The translations under genes and the position numbers were made by a program. From Clostridiales bacterium NK3B98 (GTDB lineage Bacteria; Bacillota; Clostridia; Oscillospirales; Oscillospiraceae): a stretch of 49,150 nucleotides of DNA. Under the pieces are notes generated by a model. It did not search any database and was not told the DNA's origin. It saw nothing but the letters and a program-made list of their open reading frames with translations. Shown here in pieces: positions 24,816-32,858 of this stretch. Position 1 is the first letter of the stretch. Each line of letters starts with the position of its first letter. The stretch is from positions 1-49,150 of the forward strand of contig ATWA01000014.1 in NCBI GenBank assembly GCA_000421005.1, written 5' to 3'.

Positions 24816-25148
24816 TCAAACGATCTCTTTCAGCTTGTCGAGAAAAGCCTCCTCGCCAAGGGTGTTGATTTTCCATAACAAAGCCTGACTGCCGCCTGAG
24901 GTGATGGCAGACAGGGAGACGGGCGCTTCCGGTGCGCCCTGAAATAAGGTGACATTCAGACTGACCCGATTGCTGCCCATCATGCTGTAACGCTCAAAGA
25001 CCAGCACGCAGCACCGGGCATCCCCAAAGGAAAAGGTGCTGCTGTCCTCCAAGGTGGCGGACAGACTGCTGTGAAGCATATGGTCGCAGATCAATTCCCG
25101 CAGCCCATCCAGGTTCATCCGGATATCCTGGCGCTCATACTTTGCCAT
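24816..25148 (-). CDS. Small conserved protein, DUF6054-like
   Basis: The 110-residue soluble product (MAKYERQDIRMNLDGL ... HSSLSATLEDSS) resembles what I remember as the DUF6054 family of small clostridial proteins; no function is known to me. ATG 25148 follows AGGAGGT. It has 14-bp gaps on both sides, between a HAD phosphatase and purD, so it is firmly inside the purine operon. Link to purine metabolism is by position only. Confidence 0.65.
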   Translation of the reverse strand: MAKYERQDIRMNLDGLRELICDHMLHSSLSATLEDSSTFSFGDARCCVLVFERYSMMGSNRVSLNVTLFQGAPEAPVSLSAITSGGSQALLWKINTLGEEAFLDKLKEIV

Positions 25149-25162
25149 AGCGTTACCTCCTG

Positions 25163-25849
25163 TCACAGCGTCTCCAACCGCTCAGGCAGTTCGCCCAAGC
25201 TGTGAATCTCGTAGTCCGCAGGGATGTCCGGGTTTGGGGGCATATGCTTCGGATTATACCACACCGTCCGAATCCCGGCGTTGATACCCCCCAGTATGTC
25301 CGAGGTGAGAGAGTCCCCCACGATGACGCATTCCGCCCTGCTTTTCCCCGGCATGGCGGCAAAACAGGCGTCGAAAAAGGCCGGAGAGGGCTTGTCGCAG
25401 CCCAGACGCTGAGAAATGAAAATGTGCCGGAAATAGGGCAGCAGCCCGGACTCTGCCAGCCGCCGATCCTGCACCACGGCGGTGCCGTTGGAAATCAAAT
25501 CCAGTTCATACCGCCCCTTCAGGGTGTCCAGCAGCTCCCTCGCCCCGGGGAGAAAGAAGTGCTGACGGCTGAGCTGATTCTCATACTGGCTCTGTACCAT
25601 TTCCACGCAGGCAGAAACGCCCAGCTCTTGAAACAGCCGCTGAAACCGCCCGGTGAGCACCTGCGCCCGGGTGATCTCTCCCCGCTCCAACGCCTTCCAA
25701 TGTGCGTCATTGATGGCACTGTATAGAGCGATGACCTGAGGGGTGACGGTAATACCCACAGCGGTGAGGGCGTTGGTCAGCGCTGCCGCCTCGCACCGGT
25801 GAAAGTCCAGAATGGTGTCGTCCAGATCAAACAGCACGGTGGTCAGCAT
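25163..25849 (-). CDS. HAD phosphatase, YjjG-like nucleotidase
   Basis: The 228-residue product has HAD motif I FDLDDTILD (about 7-15), motif II SNGT, and motif III/IV KPSPAFFD ... CVIVGDSLTSDILGG. Overall it resembles the YjjG group, which removes non-canonical pyrimidine nucleotides (house-cleaning). ATG 25849 lies after GGAGGG and overlaps the previous gene by 7 bp. Its place in a purine operon would suit a nucleotide-monophosphate substrate, but this is inference. Confidence 0.85.
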   Translation of the reverse strand: MLTTVLFDLDDTILDFHRCEAAALTNALTAVGITVTPQVIALYSAINDAHWKALERGEITRAQVLTGRFQRLFQELGVSACVEMVQSQYENQLSRQHFFLPGARELLDTLKGRYELDLISNGTAVVQDRRLAESGLLPYFRHIFISQRLGCDKPSPAFFDACFAAMPGKSRAECVIVGDSLTSDILGGINAGIRTVWYNPKHMPPNPDIPADYEIHSLGELPERLETL

Positions 25850-26391
25850 GGCACGCCCTCCGCTTCCAGCCGCAGACGGTAGAAGAATTGCAGCCACTCC
25901 GGCTGTTTTTCTACCTCAGAAACCAGCTTTGCCAGCGTCCGTTTGCCTGCCCTCCGGTCCAATACGGCGAACATCCGCACCAGCGGGTCGTCCGACGTGA
26001 GACTCTCCCCGATGGGAGACTGGGTATACTGCCGGATAGCACGGGTGACAAACCAGATCTCAAACACCCCGTCATCCATGGCCTGACGTTCCACCTCGTC
26101 CTCCACCGCCTGATTCTCCGCCTCGTGGAGCATATCCTTGCCCGTCCACTCCCGCTCCGGGATGTCCCGTTCTTCTTTCAGACGGAACTCTTCCCGGCTA
26201 TATCCCCTGACATAGTAGTCATAGGGATTGGCCATGACGTGCTCCACGCCGTCCACCCGGACACAGAACCGCCCGTAATCGTCCGGCGCACCGTGATAGT
26301 GGGTGAGGAAATACTGCACCCGCCCACGAAGGGCGGGACACAGTAAGTCTTGCTCCAGCTTTTTCCGCACGCCGCTCCAGCTGTCTCCCAT
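25843..26391 (-). CDS. Conserved hypothetical, SF0329-like
   Basis: The 182-residue soluble product (DSWSGVRKKLEQDLLCPALRGRVQYF ... YGRFCVRVDG, split here by position about 3-45) resembles what I remember as the SF0329 family, with no assigned activity. Many charged residues and no membrane segment are seen. Start ATG 26391 overlaps the purH stop as TGATG, so translation is probably coupled; there is no independent strong ribosome site. It also overlaps the HAD gene by 7 bp. Function unknown. Confidence 0.7.
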   Translation of the reverse strand: MGDSWSGVRKKLEQDLLCPALRGRVQYFLTHYHGAPDDYGRFCVRVDGVEHVMANPYDYYVRGYSREEFRLKEERDIPEREWTGKDMLHEAENQAVEDEVERQAMDDGVFEIWFVTRAIRQYTQSPIGESLTSDDPLVRMFAVLDRRAGKRTLAKLVSEVEKQPEWLQFFYRLRLEAEGVPC

Positions 26392-27566
26392 CAGTGATGG
26401 AACAGCCGGATGCCGGTAAAGCACATGGTAATGCCGTACTTGTTGCAGGTGTCGATCACATGGTCATCCCGAATGGAGCCGCCGGGCTGGACAATGTACT
26501 GCACGCCGCTCTTGCGGGCACGCTCTACGTTGTCACCAAAGGGGAAGAAGGCGTCAGAGCCCACGGTAACCCCCTGCTGCTGGGCAATCCAGCTCTTTTT
26601 CTCCTCCACAGTGAGCACCTCAGGCTTCACCTGGAAGGTGTTCTGCCACACGCCCTCTGCCAGCACATCCTCGTACTCGTCAGAGAGATAGACATCAATG
26701 GCGTTGTCCCGGTCGGGGCGGCGAATGCCGTCCACAAATTGCAGACCCAGCACCTTGGGATGATGGCGCAGCCACCAGTTGTCCGCCTTGGTGCCTGCCA
26801 GACGGGTGCAGTGAATCCGGCTCTGCTGTCCTGCACCCACGCCGATGGCCTGACCGTTTTTCACATAGCAGACGGAATTGGACTGGGTGTATTTCAGGGT
26901 AATCAGCGCAACAATCATGTCAATCTTGGCATAATCCGGCAAATCCTTGCTCTCGGTGACGATGTTGTTCAGCATATCTTCATCAATTTTCAGGAAGTTA
27001 TGCCCCTGCTCGAACACCACACCATAGATGTGGCGGCGCTCGATGGGAGCGGGCACATAGTCCGGGTCCATCTGCACCACGTTGTAGTTGCCCTTCTTCT
27101 TGGTCTTGAGGATGGCAAGCGCCTCCTCGGTGTAGCCGGGGGCAATTACGCCGTCAGACACCTCATATTTTAGATAGTTGGCGGTGGCAGCGTCACACAC
27201 GTCGGACAGGGCAGCCCAGTCGCCGTAAGAGCAGAGACGGTCAGCGCCCCGGGCACGGATATAGGCGGCAGCCAGCGGGGTGACCTCTGCGTCCTTGTCC
27301 ACAAAGTAGACCGCCCGCTCCACGTCGGTGAGGGGCAGACCCACAGCAGCGCCGGCAGGGGAGACGTGCTTAAAGGAGGCGGCGCAGGGCAGCCCGGTGG
27401 CCTCCTTCAGCTCCTTGACCAGCTGCCAGGAGTTCATGGCGTCGCAGAAATTGATATACCCCGGCTTGCCGTTGAGCACAGTGACAGGCAGTTCTCCCTG
27501 CTCCATAAACAGGCGGGAGGGCTTCTGATTGGGGTTGCAGCCGTATTTCAGTTCAAGCTCTTTCAT
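26391..27566 (-). CDS. purH: AICAR transformylase (PurH without the IMP cyclohydrolase domain)
   Basis: It formylates AICAR with 10-formyltetrahydrofolate, the ninth step of IMP synthesis. The 391-residue product corresponds to the transformylase part of PurH only (KYGCNPNQKPS near the start, AASFKHVSPAGAAVG near 62-76, DAFFPFGDNVERA and QPGGSIRDDHVI near the end). The about 200-residue MGS-like cyclohydrolase domain that precedes it in ordinary PurH (about 510-530 residues) is missing; a PurO-type cyclohydrolase is encoded 10 bp upstream. ATG 27566 has GTGAGG upstream. Confidence 0.93.
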   Translation of the reverse strand: MKELELKYGCNPNQKPSRLFMEQGELPVTVLNGKPGYINFCDAMNSWQLVKELKEATGLPCAASFKHVSPAGAAVGLPLTDVERAVYFVDKDAEVTPLAAAYIRARGADRLCSYGDWAALSDVCDAATANYLKYEVSDGVIAPGYTEEALAILKTKKKGNYNVVQMDPDYVPAPIERRHIYGVVFEQGHNFLKIDEDMLNNIVTESKDLPDYAKIDMIVALITLKYTQSNSVCYVKNGQAIGVGAGQQSRIHCTRLAGTKADNWWLRHHPKVLGLQFVDGIRRPDRDNAIDVYLSDEYEDVLAEGVWQNTFQVKPEVLTVEEKKSWIAQQQGVTVGSDAFFPFGDNVERARKSGVQYIVQPGGSIRDDHVIDTCNKYGITMCFTGIRLFHH

Positions 27567-27575
27567 GGCAGTACC

Positions 27576-28283
27576 TCACTGATGTTTGTTGACGATCACG
27601 TCGTCGGTTTCCTGAGTGGCAAGATCAATGTAGCGCACAAAGAGGGAGACTTTGTTTTCCTCGTTCAGGTTGTCCCACAGCAGCTTGGCGAAATCCGAAG
27701 CGCTGTCGCAGGGGATGCCCACCAGCTCCGGTTCGCCCTGGAAGGAGGGGAGAGGATTGCCGTCGCCCATGTAGGTGTGGATAAAATGTCCCCATCCGGC
27801 GGGAGCGCCCTCGTACTCGTAGAAGTACCGGTTGCAGAAGTCCGGGTTGCCCTCAAAGCTCTTGAGGATGGACAGCTTGTAAGCGCCGTTGGGCAGCATG
27901 ACACCGGAGATACGGGGGGTGTAGTTGGGGCCGTCCGGCTCAAAGGTGCGCTGCATCAGGGCGTGCCGGTAGCAGTGCCCGGCGTTGAGGGCATCCATGA
28001 TGGTGTCCGTCTGGTCGCCGTTGGTGACCACGGTTTTGTTGCCCACCTTACGCACCGGGTGATAGATAATCAGAGAGGGGTCAACCATCTTGGAGGGGTC
28101 AAAGGCCTCGGTGCGAATCCCGTCGTCTGTGACGGAGAAAATCCGGTTGCGGCTGTTCTCGCTGCGGCCCATGATAAAATAGGCGATGACAGCACTCTTG
28201 CCGTCTGCGCTGCGTCCCAGCACAATGCCCCGGCCGGGATAGGGATTGGACTGCAATTCCTGTGCAAGATTCAAAAGCTCCAT
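27576..28283 (-). CDS. purO: PurO-type IMP cyclohydrolase
   Basis: The 235-residue product (NPYPGRGIVLGRSADGK near 13-29, YFIMGRSENSRNRIF near 35-49, TPRISGVM near 142) matches the PurO/IMP_cyclohydrolase family described first in archaea, which closes the inosine ring in the last step to IMP. It replaces the missing N-terminal domain of PurH. ATG 28283 follows AAGGAG by five bases. Order purN-purO-purH places the last two reactions in consecutive genes. Confidence 0.85.
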   Translation of the reverse strand: MELLNLAQELQSNPYPGRGIVLGRSADGKSAVIAYFIMGRSENSRNRIFSVTDDGIRTEAFDPSKMVDPSLIIYHPVRKVGNKTVVTNGDQTDTIMDALNAGHCYRHALMQRTFEPDGPNYTPRISGVMLPNGAYKLSILKSFEGNPDFCNRYFYEYEGAPAGWGHFIHTYMGDGNPLPSFQGEPELVGIPCDSASDFAKLLWDNLNEENKVSLFVRYIDLATQETDDVIVNKHQ

Positions 28284-28336
28284 GAAAACTCCTTATCGTG
28301 TAGGGGATGCTATCCCTTGTGTTTCAAAACGGTTCC

Positions 28337-28969
28337 TTATAGCCCCGGCAAAATCTTCACCCAGCGGCCCTCCACCTTCAGCCGTCCCTCACAGAACAGG
28401 CTTACCGCTTTGGGCAGCAGCTTCCACTCCGCCTGCTCCATAATGCGCCGCTGCAAGGTCTGGGGGGTGTCGTTGTCCTCCACGGCAACCGCCTTTTGGA
28501 GGATAATGGGGCCGCCGTCGCAGTCCTGATTGACAAAATGGACGGTGGCGCCGGACAGCTTTACCCCATAGGCCAGCGCCTTCTCGTGGACGTGGAGCCC
28601 GTAAGCCCCCTCCCCGCAGAAGGAGGGAATCAGTGCGGGATGGACGTTGATAATGGCGTTGGGAAAGGCCTGAATGATCTCGTCCGTCAGCACATACATA
28701 AACCCGGCCAGCACCACCAGCCCAATGTTCAGCTCCTGAAGCAGGCTGGTAAGCTCGTGGGTCATCTCCTCGTTGGAGGAATAGCCCTTGCGATCCACCA
28801 CATAGGTGGGGATATTGGCCTTCTTCGCCCGTTCCAGCGCATAGGCAGTGGGGGAGGAGGAGATGACCGCTGAGAGCATTCCCTGTTTCAGAGCGGCGTG
28901 GCGCTGTGCGTCAATGAGGGCCTGTAAATTGGTGCCCCCGCCGGAGACCAGTACGGCGATCCGGGTCAT
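28337..28969 (-). CDS. purN: Phosphoribosylglycinamide formyltransferase (10-formyl-THF dependent)
   Basis: It formylates GAR, the third step of purine synthesis. The 210-residue product has RIAVLVSGGGTNLQALID at the N-terminus and the catalytic loop NAIINVHPALIPSF, with SGATVHFVNQDCDGGPI downstream carrying the catalytic Asp. ATG 28969 overlaps the purM stop as ATGA, so the two are translationally coupled. A PurT alternative is not in the window. Confidence 0.97.
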   Translation of the reverse strand: MTRIAVLVSGGGTNLQALIDAQRHAALKQGMLSAVISSSPTAYALERAKKANIPTYVVDRKGYSSNEEMTHELTSLLQELNIGLVVLAGFMYVLTDEIIQAFPNAIINVHPALIPSFCGEGAYGLHVHEKALAYGVKLSGATVHFVNQDCDGGPIILQKAVAVEDNDTPQTLQRRIMEQAEWKLLPKAVSLFCEGRLKVEGRWVKILPGL

Positions 28970-30012
28970 AGATCAACCTCCACGCCCTGCTCGCCTTTTT
29001 CCACATGACCGATCAGGAACACCTGCTCGCCGTTTTGCACCAGCAGATTCATGGCGGTGCCGATCTGGTCTCTGGGAATGGCCACGATCATACCAACGCC
29101 CATGTTGAAGGTGTTGTACATATCCCGGGTGGGGATCTGTCCCGCCTTTTGCAGAATGGAGAAAATCGGCTTCTGGGGAATGGCGGCGGCATTGATCTTG
29201 GCGGTAAAGCCCTGAGGCATCATGCGGGGCACGTTCTCATAGAGACCGCCGCCGGTGATGTGGCTGATGCCGTGGATATCAATGCCGTTTTCCATGAGAC
29301 ACTTGATGGAGCGGACATAGATCCGGGTGGGGCGCAGCAGCTCCTCGCCCAGCTTGCAGCCCAGCTCCGCACTGTAATCGTCGTAGGTATGCTCAATGTC
29401 CAGCACCTTACGCACCAGTGAATAGCCGTTGGAATGGACGCCGGAGGAAGCCAGACCCAGCAGAAGATCCCCCTCCTGCATCCGGGCGTTGGTGACCCGC
29501 TTGTCGTAGTCCACCAGACCCACAGAGAATCCGGCCAGGTCATATTCGTTCTCGGGGTAGAATCCGGGCATCTCGGCGGTCTCGCCGCCGATCAGGGCGC
29601 ACTCACTCTGACGGCAGCCCTCCGCAATGCCGGAGACGATCTGTGCAATCTTCTCCGGGTAGTTCTTGCCGCAGGCGATGTAATCCAGAAAGAACATGGG
29701 GCTGGCACCGGAGCAGATAATATCGTTGACGCACATGGCAACGCAGTCCACACCCACGGTGTCATGCTTGTCCATGAGAAAGGCCAGCTTCAGCTTGGTG
29801 CCTACGCCGTCGGTACCGGAGACCAGCACCGGGCGGCTCATGCCCTGCACATTGGGGGCAAACATACCGCCGAAGTCTCCGATTCCGCCCAGAACACCGG
29901 GTACGGTGGTGGAAGCCACCAGAGGCTTAATGAGATTCACGGCCTGATAGCCTGCGGTCACATCTACGCCGGCGGCGGCGTAGGAAGCAGATTGACTGCT
30001 GTTGGGATTCAC
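28966..30012 (-). CDS. purM: Phosphoribosylformylglycinamidine cyclo-ligase (AIR synthetase)
   Basis: It closes the imidazole ring to form AIR, step five. The 348-residue product has GTDGVGTKLKLAF, DCVAMCVNDI and GGETAEMPGFY, typical of PurM. GTG 30012 is chosen as start because AGGAGG lies seven bases upstream; an open frame continues 59 codons further but is the shadow of purC. It overlaps purN by 4 bp. Confidence 0.97.
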   Translation of the reverse strand: MNPNSSQSASYAAAGVDVTAGYQAVNLIKPLVASTTVPGVLGGIGDFGGMFAPNVQGMSRPVLVSGTDGVGTKLKLAFLMDKHDTVGVDCVAMCVNDIICSGASPMFFLDYIACGKNYPEKIAQIVSGIAEGCRQSECALIGGETAEMPGFYPENEYDLAGFSVGLVDYDKRVTNARMQEGDLLLGLASSGVHSNGYSLVRKVLDIEHTYDDYSAELGCKLGEELLRPTRIYVRSIKCLMENGIDIHGISHITGGGLYENVPRMMPQGFTAKINAAAIPQKPIFSILQKAGQIPTRDMYNTFNMGVGMIVAIPRDQIGTAMNLLVQNGEQVFLIGHVEKGEQGVEVDL

Positions 30013-30034
30013 GGCATTTCCTCCTGTTACTGTA

Positions 30035-30751
30035 TTACTCGGCATCGCCCATGAGACGGCGCATGACCTCCTGATAGGCCTCCTCGGCACCGCCCATATC
30101 CCGGCGGAAGCGGTCCTTGTCCAGCTTCTCGTGGGTTTTCTCGTCCCAGAGACGGCAGGTGTCCGGGCTGATCTCGTCTGCCAGCACAATGGTACCGTCA
30201 GGAGTCTTGCCGAACTCCAGCTTAAAGTCTACCAGATCAATGCCCACGCCCTTGAGGAAGCCCTTGAGCAGGTCGTTGACCTGAAAAGCGTATTTCTTAA
30301 TCAGTTCGATTTCCTCCCAGGTAGCGGCCTTGAGGGCCACTGCATGGTAGGCGTTCATCAGCGGGTCGCCCAGATCATCGTTCTTGTAGGAGAACTCAAT
30401 GGTGGGCTCATCAAACACAATGCCTTCCTCCACGCCAAAGCGCTTGGCAAAGGAACCGGCGGAGATGTTGCGGATAATGACCTCCAGAGGCACGATGGAA
30501 ACCTTCTTCACAGCGGTCTCCCGGTCGTTCAGCTCCTGGATGTAGTGGGTGGGTACGCCTGCCTTTTCCAGCTTGCGCATCATGTGGTTGCTCATCCGGT
30601 TGTTGATGACGCCCTTGCCGGCGATGGTGCCCTTTTTCAGACCGTTGAAGGCGGTGGCGTCGTCCTTATAGGAGACAATTACCACGTTGACGTCCTCTGT
30701 GGCAAAGACCTTCTTGGCCTTGCCTTCATAAAGCTGTTCTTTCTTTTCCAT
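30035..30751 (-). CDS. purC: SAICAR synthetase
   Basis: It adds aspartate to CAIR with ATP. The 238-residue product shows [10 protein letters not shown] at the N-terminus, [34 protein letters not shown] and [10 protein letters not shown], all PurC hallmarks. ATG 30751 follows AAGGAAG. It is the second gene of the operon, 29 bp after purE and 22 bp before purM. Confidence 0.97.
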   Translation of the reverse strand: MEKKEQLYEGKAKKVFATEDVNVVIVSYKDDATAFNGLKKGTIAGKGVINNRMSNHMMRKLEKAGVPTHYIQELNDRETAVKKVSIVPLEVIIRNISAGSFAKRFGVEEGIVFDEPTIEFSYKNDDLGDPLMNAYHAVALKAATWEEIELIKKYAFQVNDLLKGFLKGVGIDLVDFKLEFGKTPDGTIVLADEISPDTCRLWDEKTHEKLDKDRFRRDMGGAEEAYQEVMRRLMGDAE

Positions 30752-30780
30752 ATCAAAGACTTCCTTTCTGCAAACACGAA

Positions 30781-31275
30781 TTATTGAAACTGAGCCTGAA
30801 GGCTGGCGTCCTTCCGGGCGACCCCCTCGGCCATCTCTGCCTTGAACACACGCAGCTTTTCCGCCAGTGCGCTGTCATTGACTGCCAAAATCTGTGCGGC
30901 CAGAATGGCAGCGTTGGCGGCACCGTTCACCGCTACCGTAGCCACGGGAATGCCGCTGGGCATCTGTACCATAGACAGCAGGCTGTCCAGCCCGCCCATC
31001 ATGCTGGTCTGAATGGGAACGCCGATCACCGGAAGGGTGGTGTAGGCGGCCAAAACGCCTCCCAGATGGGCGGCCTTGCCCGCCCCGGCGATGATAACGC
31101 CGAAGCCCTCTTCCACAGCGGAAGAGGCGAACTGCTCCGCCGCAGCAGGGGTGCGATGGGCGGAGATTACCCGCACCACAAAGGGAATGCCAAATTCCTT
31201 CAGCTTGTCCACAGCGCCCTGCATCACAGACAGGTCGCTGTCCGAACCCATAATCACAGCTACTTTCTTTGCCAT
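30781..31275 (-). CDS. purE: N5-carboxyaminoimidazole ribonucleotide mutase, class I PurE
   Basis: The 164-residue product moves the carboxyl group to give CAIR. It has [14 protein letters not shown] and the SAHRTP motif, and later [20 protein letters not shown], typical of class I PurE. No purK is adjacent. ATG 31275 follows AGGAGGT. As the first gene it receives the promoter at 31461-31489 and a leader of about 180 nt. Confidence 0.97.
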   Translation of the reverse strand: MAKKVAVIMGSDSDLSVMQGAVDKLKEFGIPFVVRVISAHRTPAAAEQFASSAVEEGFGVIIAGAGKAAHLGGVLAAYTTLPVIGVPIQTSMMGGLDSLLSMVQMPSGIPVATVAVNGAANAAILAAQILAVNDSALAEKLRVFKAEMAEGVARKDASLQAQFQ

Positions 31276-31454
31276 GTGCTACCTCCTGTCGTCAATAAAA
31301 CGAACAACAGGCAGAAAACGATCATTCAATTTGGATGATCTTCCTCTGCCTGTCAGTGAATAGGTACGCAAGAAGTGAGGGGCACCCCACAGCGGTGTCC
31401 AAAGGAGAACAACAGCCGAAAACCGGTCAAAGCCCTCACCTCCAATGCTGATTT
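31276..31454 (-). promoter_or_regulatory. Structured leader RNA of the purine operon (class not recognised)
   Basis: On the minus strand GTGAGGG (31439-31433) pairs with CCCTCAC (31381-31375), enclosing two hairpins: CCG-GTTTT-CGG (31426-31416) and a GGACACC/GGTGCC stem (31400-31381). A second strong hairpin follows, CAGGCAGA with TCTGCCTG plus inner GATCAT/ATGATC (31352-31308), then TTGTTCGTTTTATT before the purE ribosome site. The layout of three-way junction plus terminator-like hairpin suggests an attenuating riboswitch or protein-binding leader. Purine, ZTP, T-box and THF riboswitch signatures were looked for and not found. Confidence 0.5.
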
Positions 31455-31460
31455 AGTTGT

Positions 31461-31489
31461 ATTTTAGCGGATAGAAGCATGACTTTCAA
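31461..31489 (-). promoter_or_regulatory. Purine operon promoter
   Basis: Minus-strand TTGAAA (31489-31484) and TAAAAT (31466-31461), spacing 17 bp, giving a start near 31454, just ahead of the structured leader. Confidence 0.7.
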
Positions 31490-31574
31490 GAGATTTTAGC
31501 GGAAATGGTGTTTTTTGTACGCTTCCACAATCCAACCGGATAAAAAGCACGGGGAATTGGTTCAACCGCCCATC

Positions 31575-32693
31575 CTATAACAGGCTGTTTCGGCGCAGCA
31601 TCTGCTCTGCCTGTTCGCCCCGAAGGGGCCAGTCCGCCTGTTCGCCCCGGATCATCCTCTGCCGGGTGGCGTAGGAGCTTTTCTCCAACAGCGCCTGTTC
31701 GCACGCACTGACAAATTCCTTCCCGGAGCGTGCCCCATAAATCAGATCCGAATAGAGGGGGGAATAGTTCTCAGGATACATGGTCACAATGGGCTTTCCG
31801 GTGGTGAGATATTCATAGATACGGCTGGGAATGACATCCTCGTCCGGGTCACGGGTGTCCAGCAGGTTGAACAGCACATGAAAGCTGGCGGCATATTCCG
31901 GCAGGTCACGCCGGTGGATTTTACCCAGAAAGTGGACATTTCGCATCCCGGAGAGCAGGGAGGCGCTGGGGTTGGCAGCGCTGCACCGTCCGGCGAAGAA
32001 GAAATGCCAATGACTGTGGGCTTTGGCGGCCAGATACACAGGGCGCAGGTCGGTTTTTCTGCCCACGTCGCCCAGATAACCCAGCATCGGCCCGTTATAG
32101 GGCAAAAGCCGGGTGGGGGTGCGCACGGTCAAATCGTGGGCCTTCTGAAACAGACGGGCATCCCCACCGTTGGGGAGCAGACCAATGTTGGTATTGCAGG
32201 GGGAGAGATGATCTACCAACCCCGGAGAAGCGGCGAACAACAGGTCGGCCCGGTTGGCAATCAGACTTTCCCAGCGGATGTCAAACTGAGCCCAGTCCTG
32301 ATAGCAATCGTAAACCATCCCCTGACTGCCCAGATCGTCCAGCAATGGCGCATAGACCGGAGAGCACAGCCAGAGCAGATAATTGCGGAAGTGGTGCTTC
32401 TGACACTTTTCCCGCACATATTTCACCAGTGAACTGCGGTTCATCTCCAACATTCTGGGATGATCCTGATTGCGCAGATCAAAGGAGGGAGGAAGGGTAT
32501 AGACCCTGACATTGGCAAGGGGCTTCCGGCAGGGCTTTTTGTACTCCGATTTATAAGGGGAGCGGGAGAAGCGGACAGGGGAGGGCTGGAAAAAGAGGAT
32601 CTGATGCTTCTGCGCCAGCCATGACAGCAGGCACTGTGTGCGGGTAGCCTGCGCTCTCCAACGCTCTGCGCCAAGCACTACAATATAAGACAC
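31575..32693 (-). CDS. GT-B-type glycosyltransferase, TuaH-like
   Basis: The 372-residue soluble product has an N-terminal Rossmann-like region (SYIVVLGAERW) and a C-terminal nucleotide-sugar region with GYLGDVGRK, NVHFLGKIHRRDLPEY and PSRIYEYLTTGKPIV, typical of GT-B enzymes. MVYDCYQDWAQF in the middle recalls TuaH-type enzymes of teichuronic acid synthesis. GTG 32693 is preferred, nine bases after AAAGGAGG; an upstream in-frame start lies on the promoter. It appears monocistronic, away from any polysaccharide cluster, so donor and acceptor are unknown. Confidence 0.82.
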   Translation of the reverse strand: MSYIVVLGAERWRAQATRTQCLLSWLAQKHQILFFQPSPVRFSRSPYKSEYKKPCRKPLANVRVYTLPPSFDLRNQDHPRMLEMNRSSLVKYVREKCQKHHFRNYLLWLCSPVYAPLLDDLGSQGMVYDCYQDWAQFDIRWESLIANRADLLFAASPGLVDHLSPCNTNIGLLPNGGDARLFQKAHDLTVRTPTRLLPYNGPMLGYLGDVGRKTDLRPVYLAAKAHSHWHFFFAGRCSAANPSASLLSGMRNVHFLGKIHRRDLPEYAASFHVLFNLLDTRDPDEDVIPSRIYEYLTTGKPIVTMYPENYSPLYSDLIYGARSGKEFVSACEQALLEKSSYATRQRMIRGEQADWPLRGEQAEQMLRRNSLL

Positions 32694-32767
32694 AGCAAGA
32701 TTCCTCCTTTCCAAATAAGACCATTCTCTACTCAAAGAACGACAGAGAATCGCCGCATTGTTTTTCC

Positions 32768-32796
32768 ATTGTAGTCCGTTTCGACCCAAAAGGCAA
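32768..32796 (-). promoter_or_regulatory. Promoter of the glycosyltransferase gene
   Basis: Minus-strand TTGCCT (32796-32791) and TACAAT (32773-32768), spacing 17 bp, about 75 bp upstream of the start. Confidence 0.55.
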
Positions 32797-32809
32797 GGTG
32801 AAAGGGGTG

Positions 32810-32841
32810 AAAAAAAGGCTTCCCGGAAGGGGGAAGCCTTG
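32810..32841 (-). terminator. Terminator of the foldase gene
   Basis: Minus-strand AAGGCTTCCC and GGGAAGCCTT form a 10-bp stem followed by seven T residues. Confidence 0.9.
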
Positions 32842-32858
32842 GTGTATTTGTCTATGGA

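Noticed and set aside
31276-31454. ZTP (pfl), purine, PRPP or THF riboswitch before purE
   Set aside because: None of the conserved core words of these classes could be found, so only an unclassified structured leader is claimed.
31276-31454. 6S RNA upstream of purE
   Set aside because: The fold is a three-way junction plus separate hairpin, not a single rod with a central bubble. The 45.5-kb candidate fits 6S much better.
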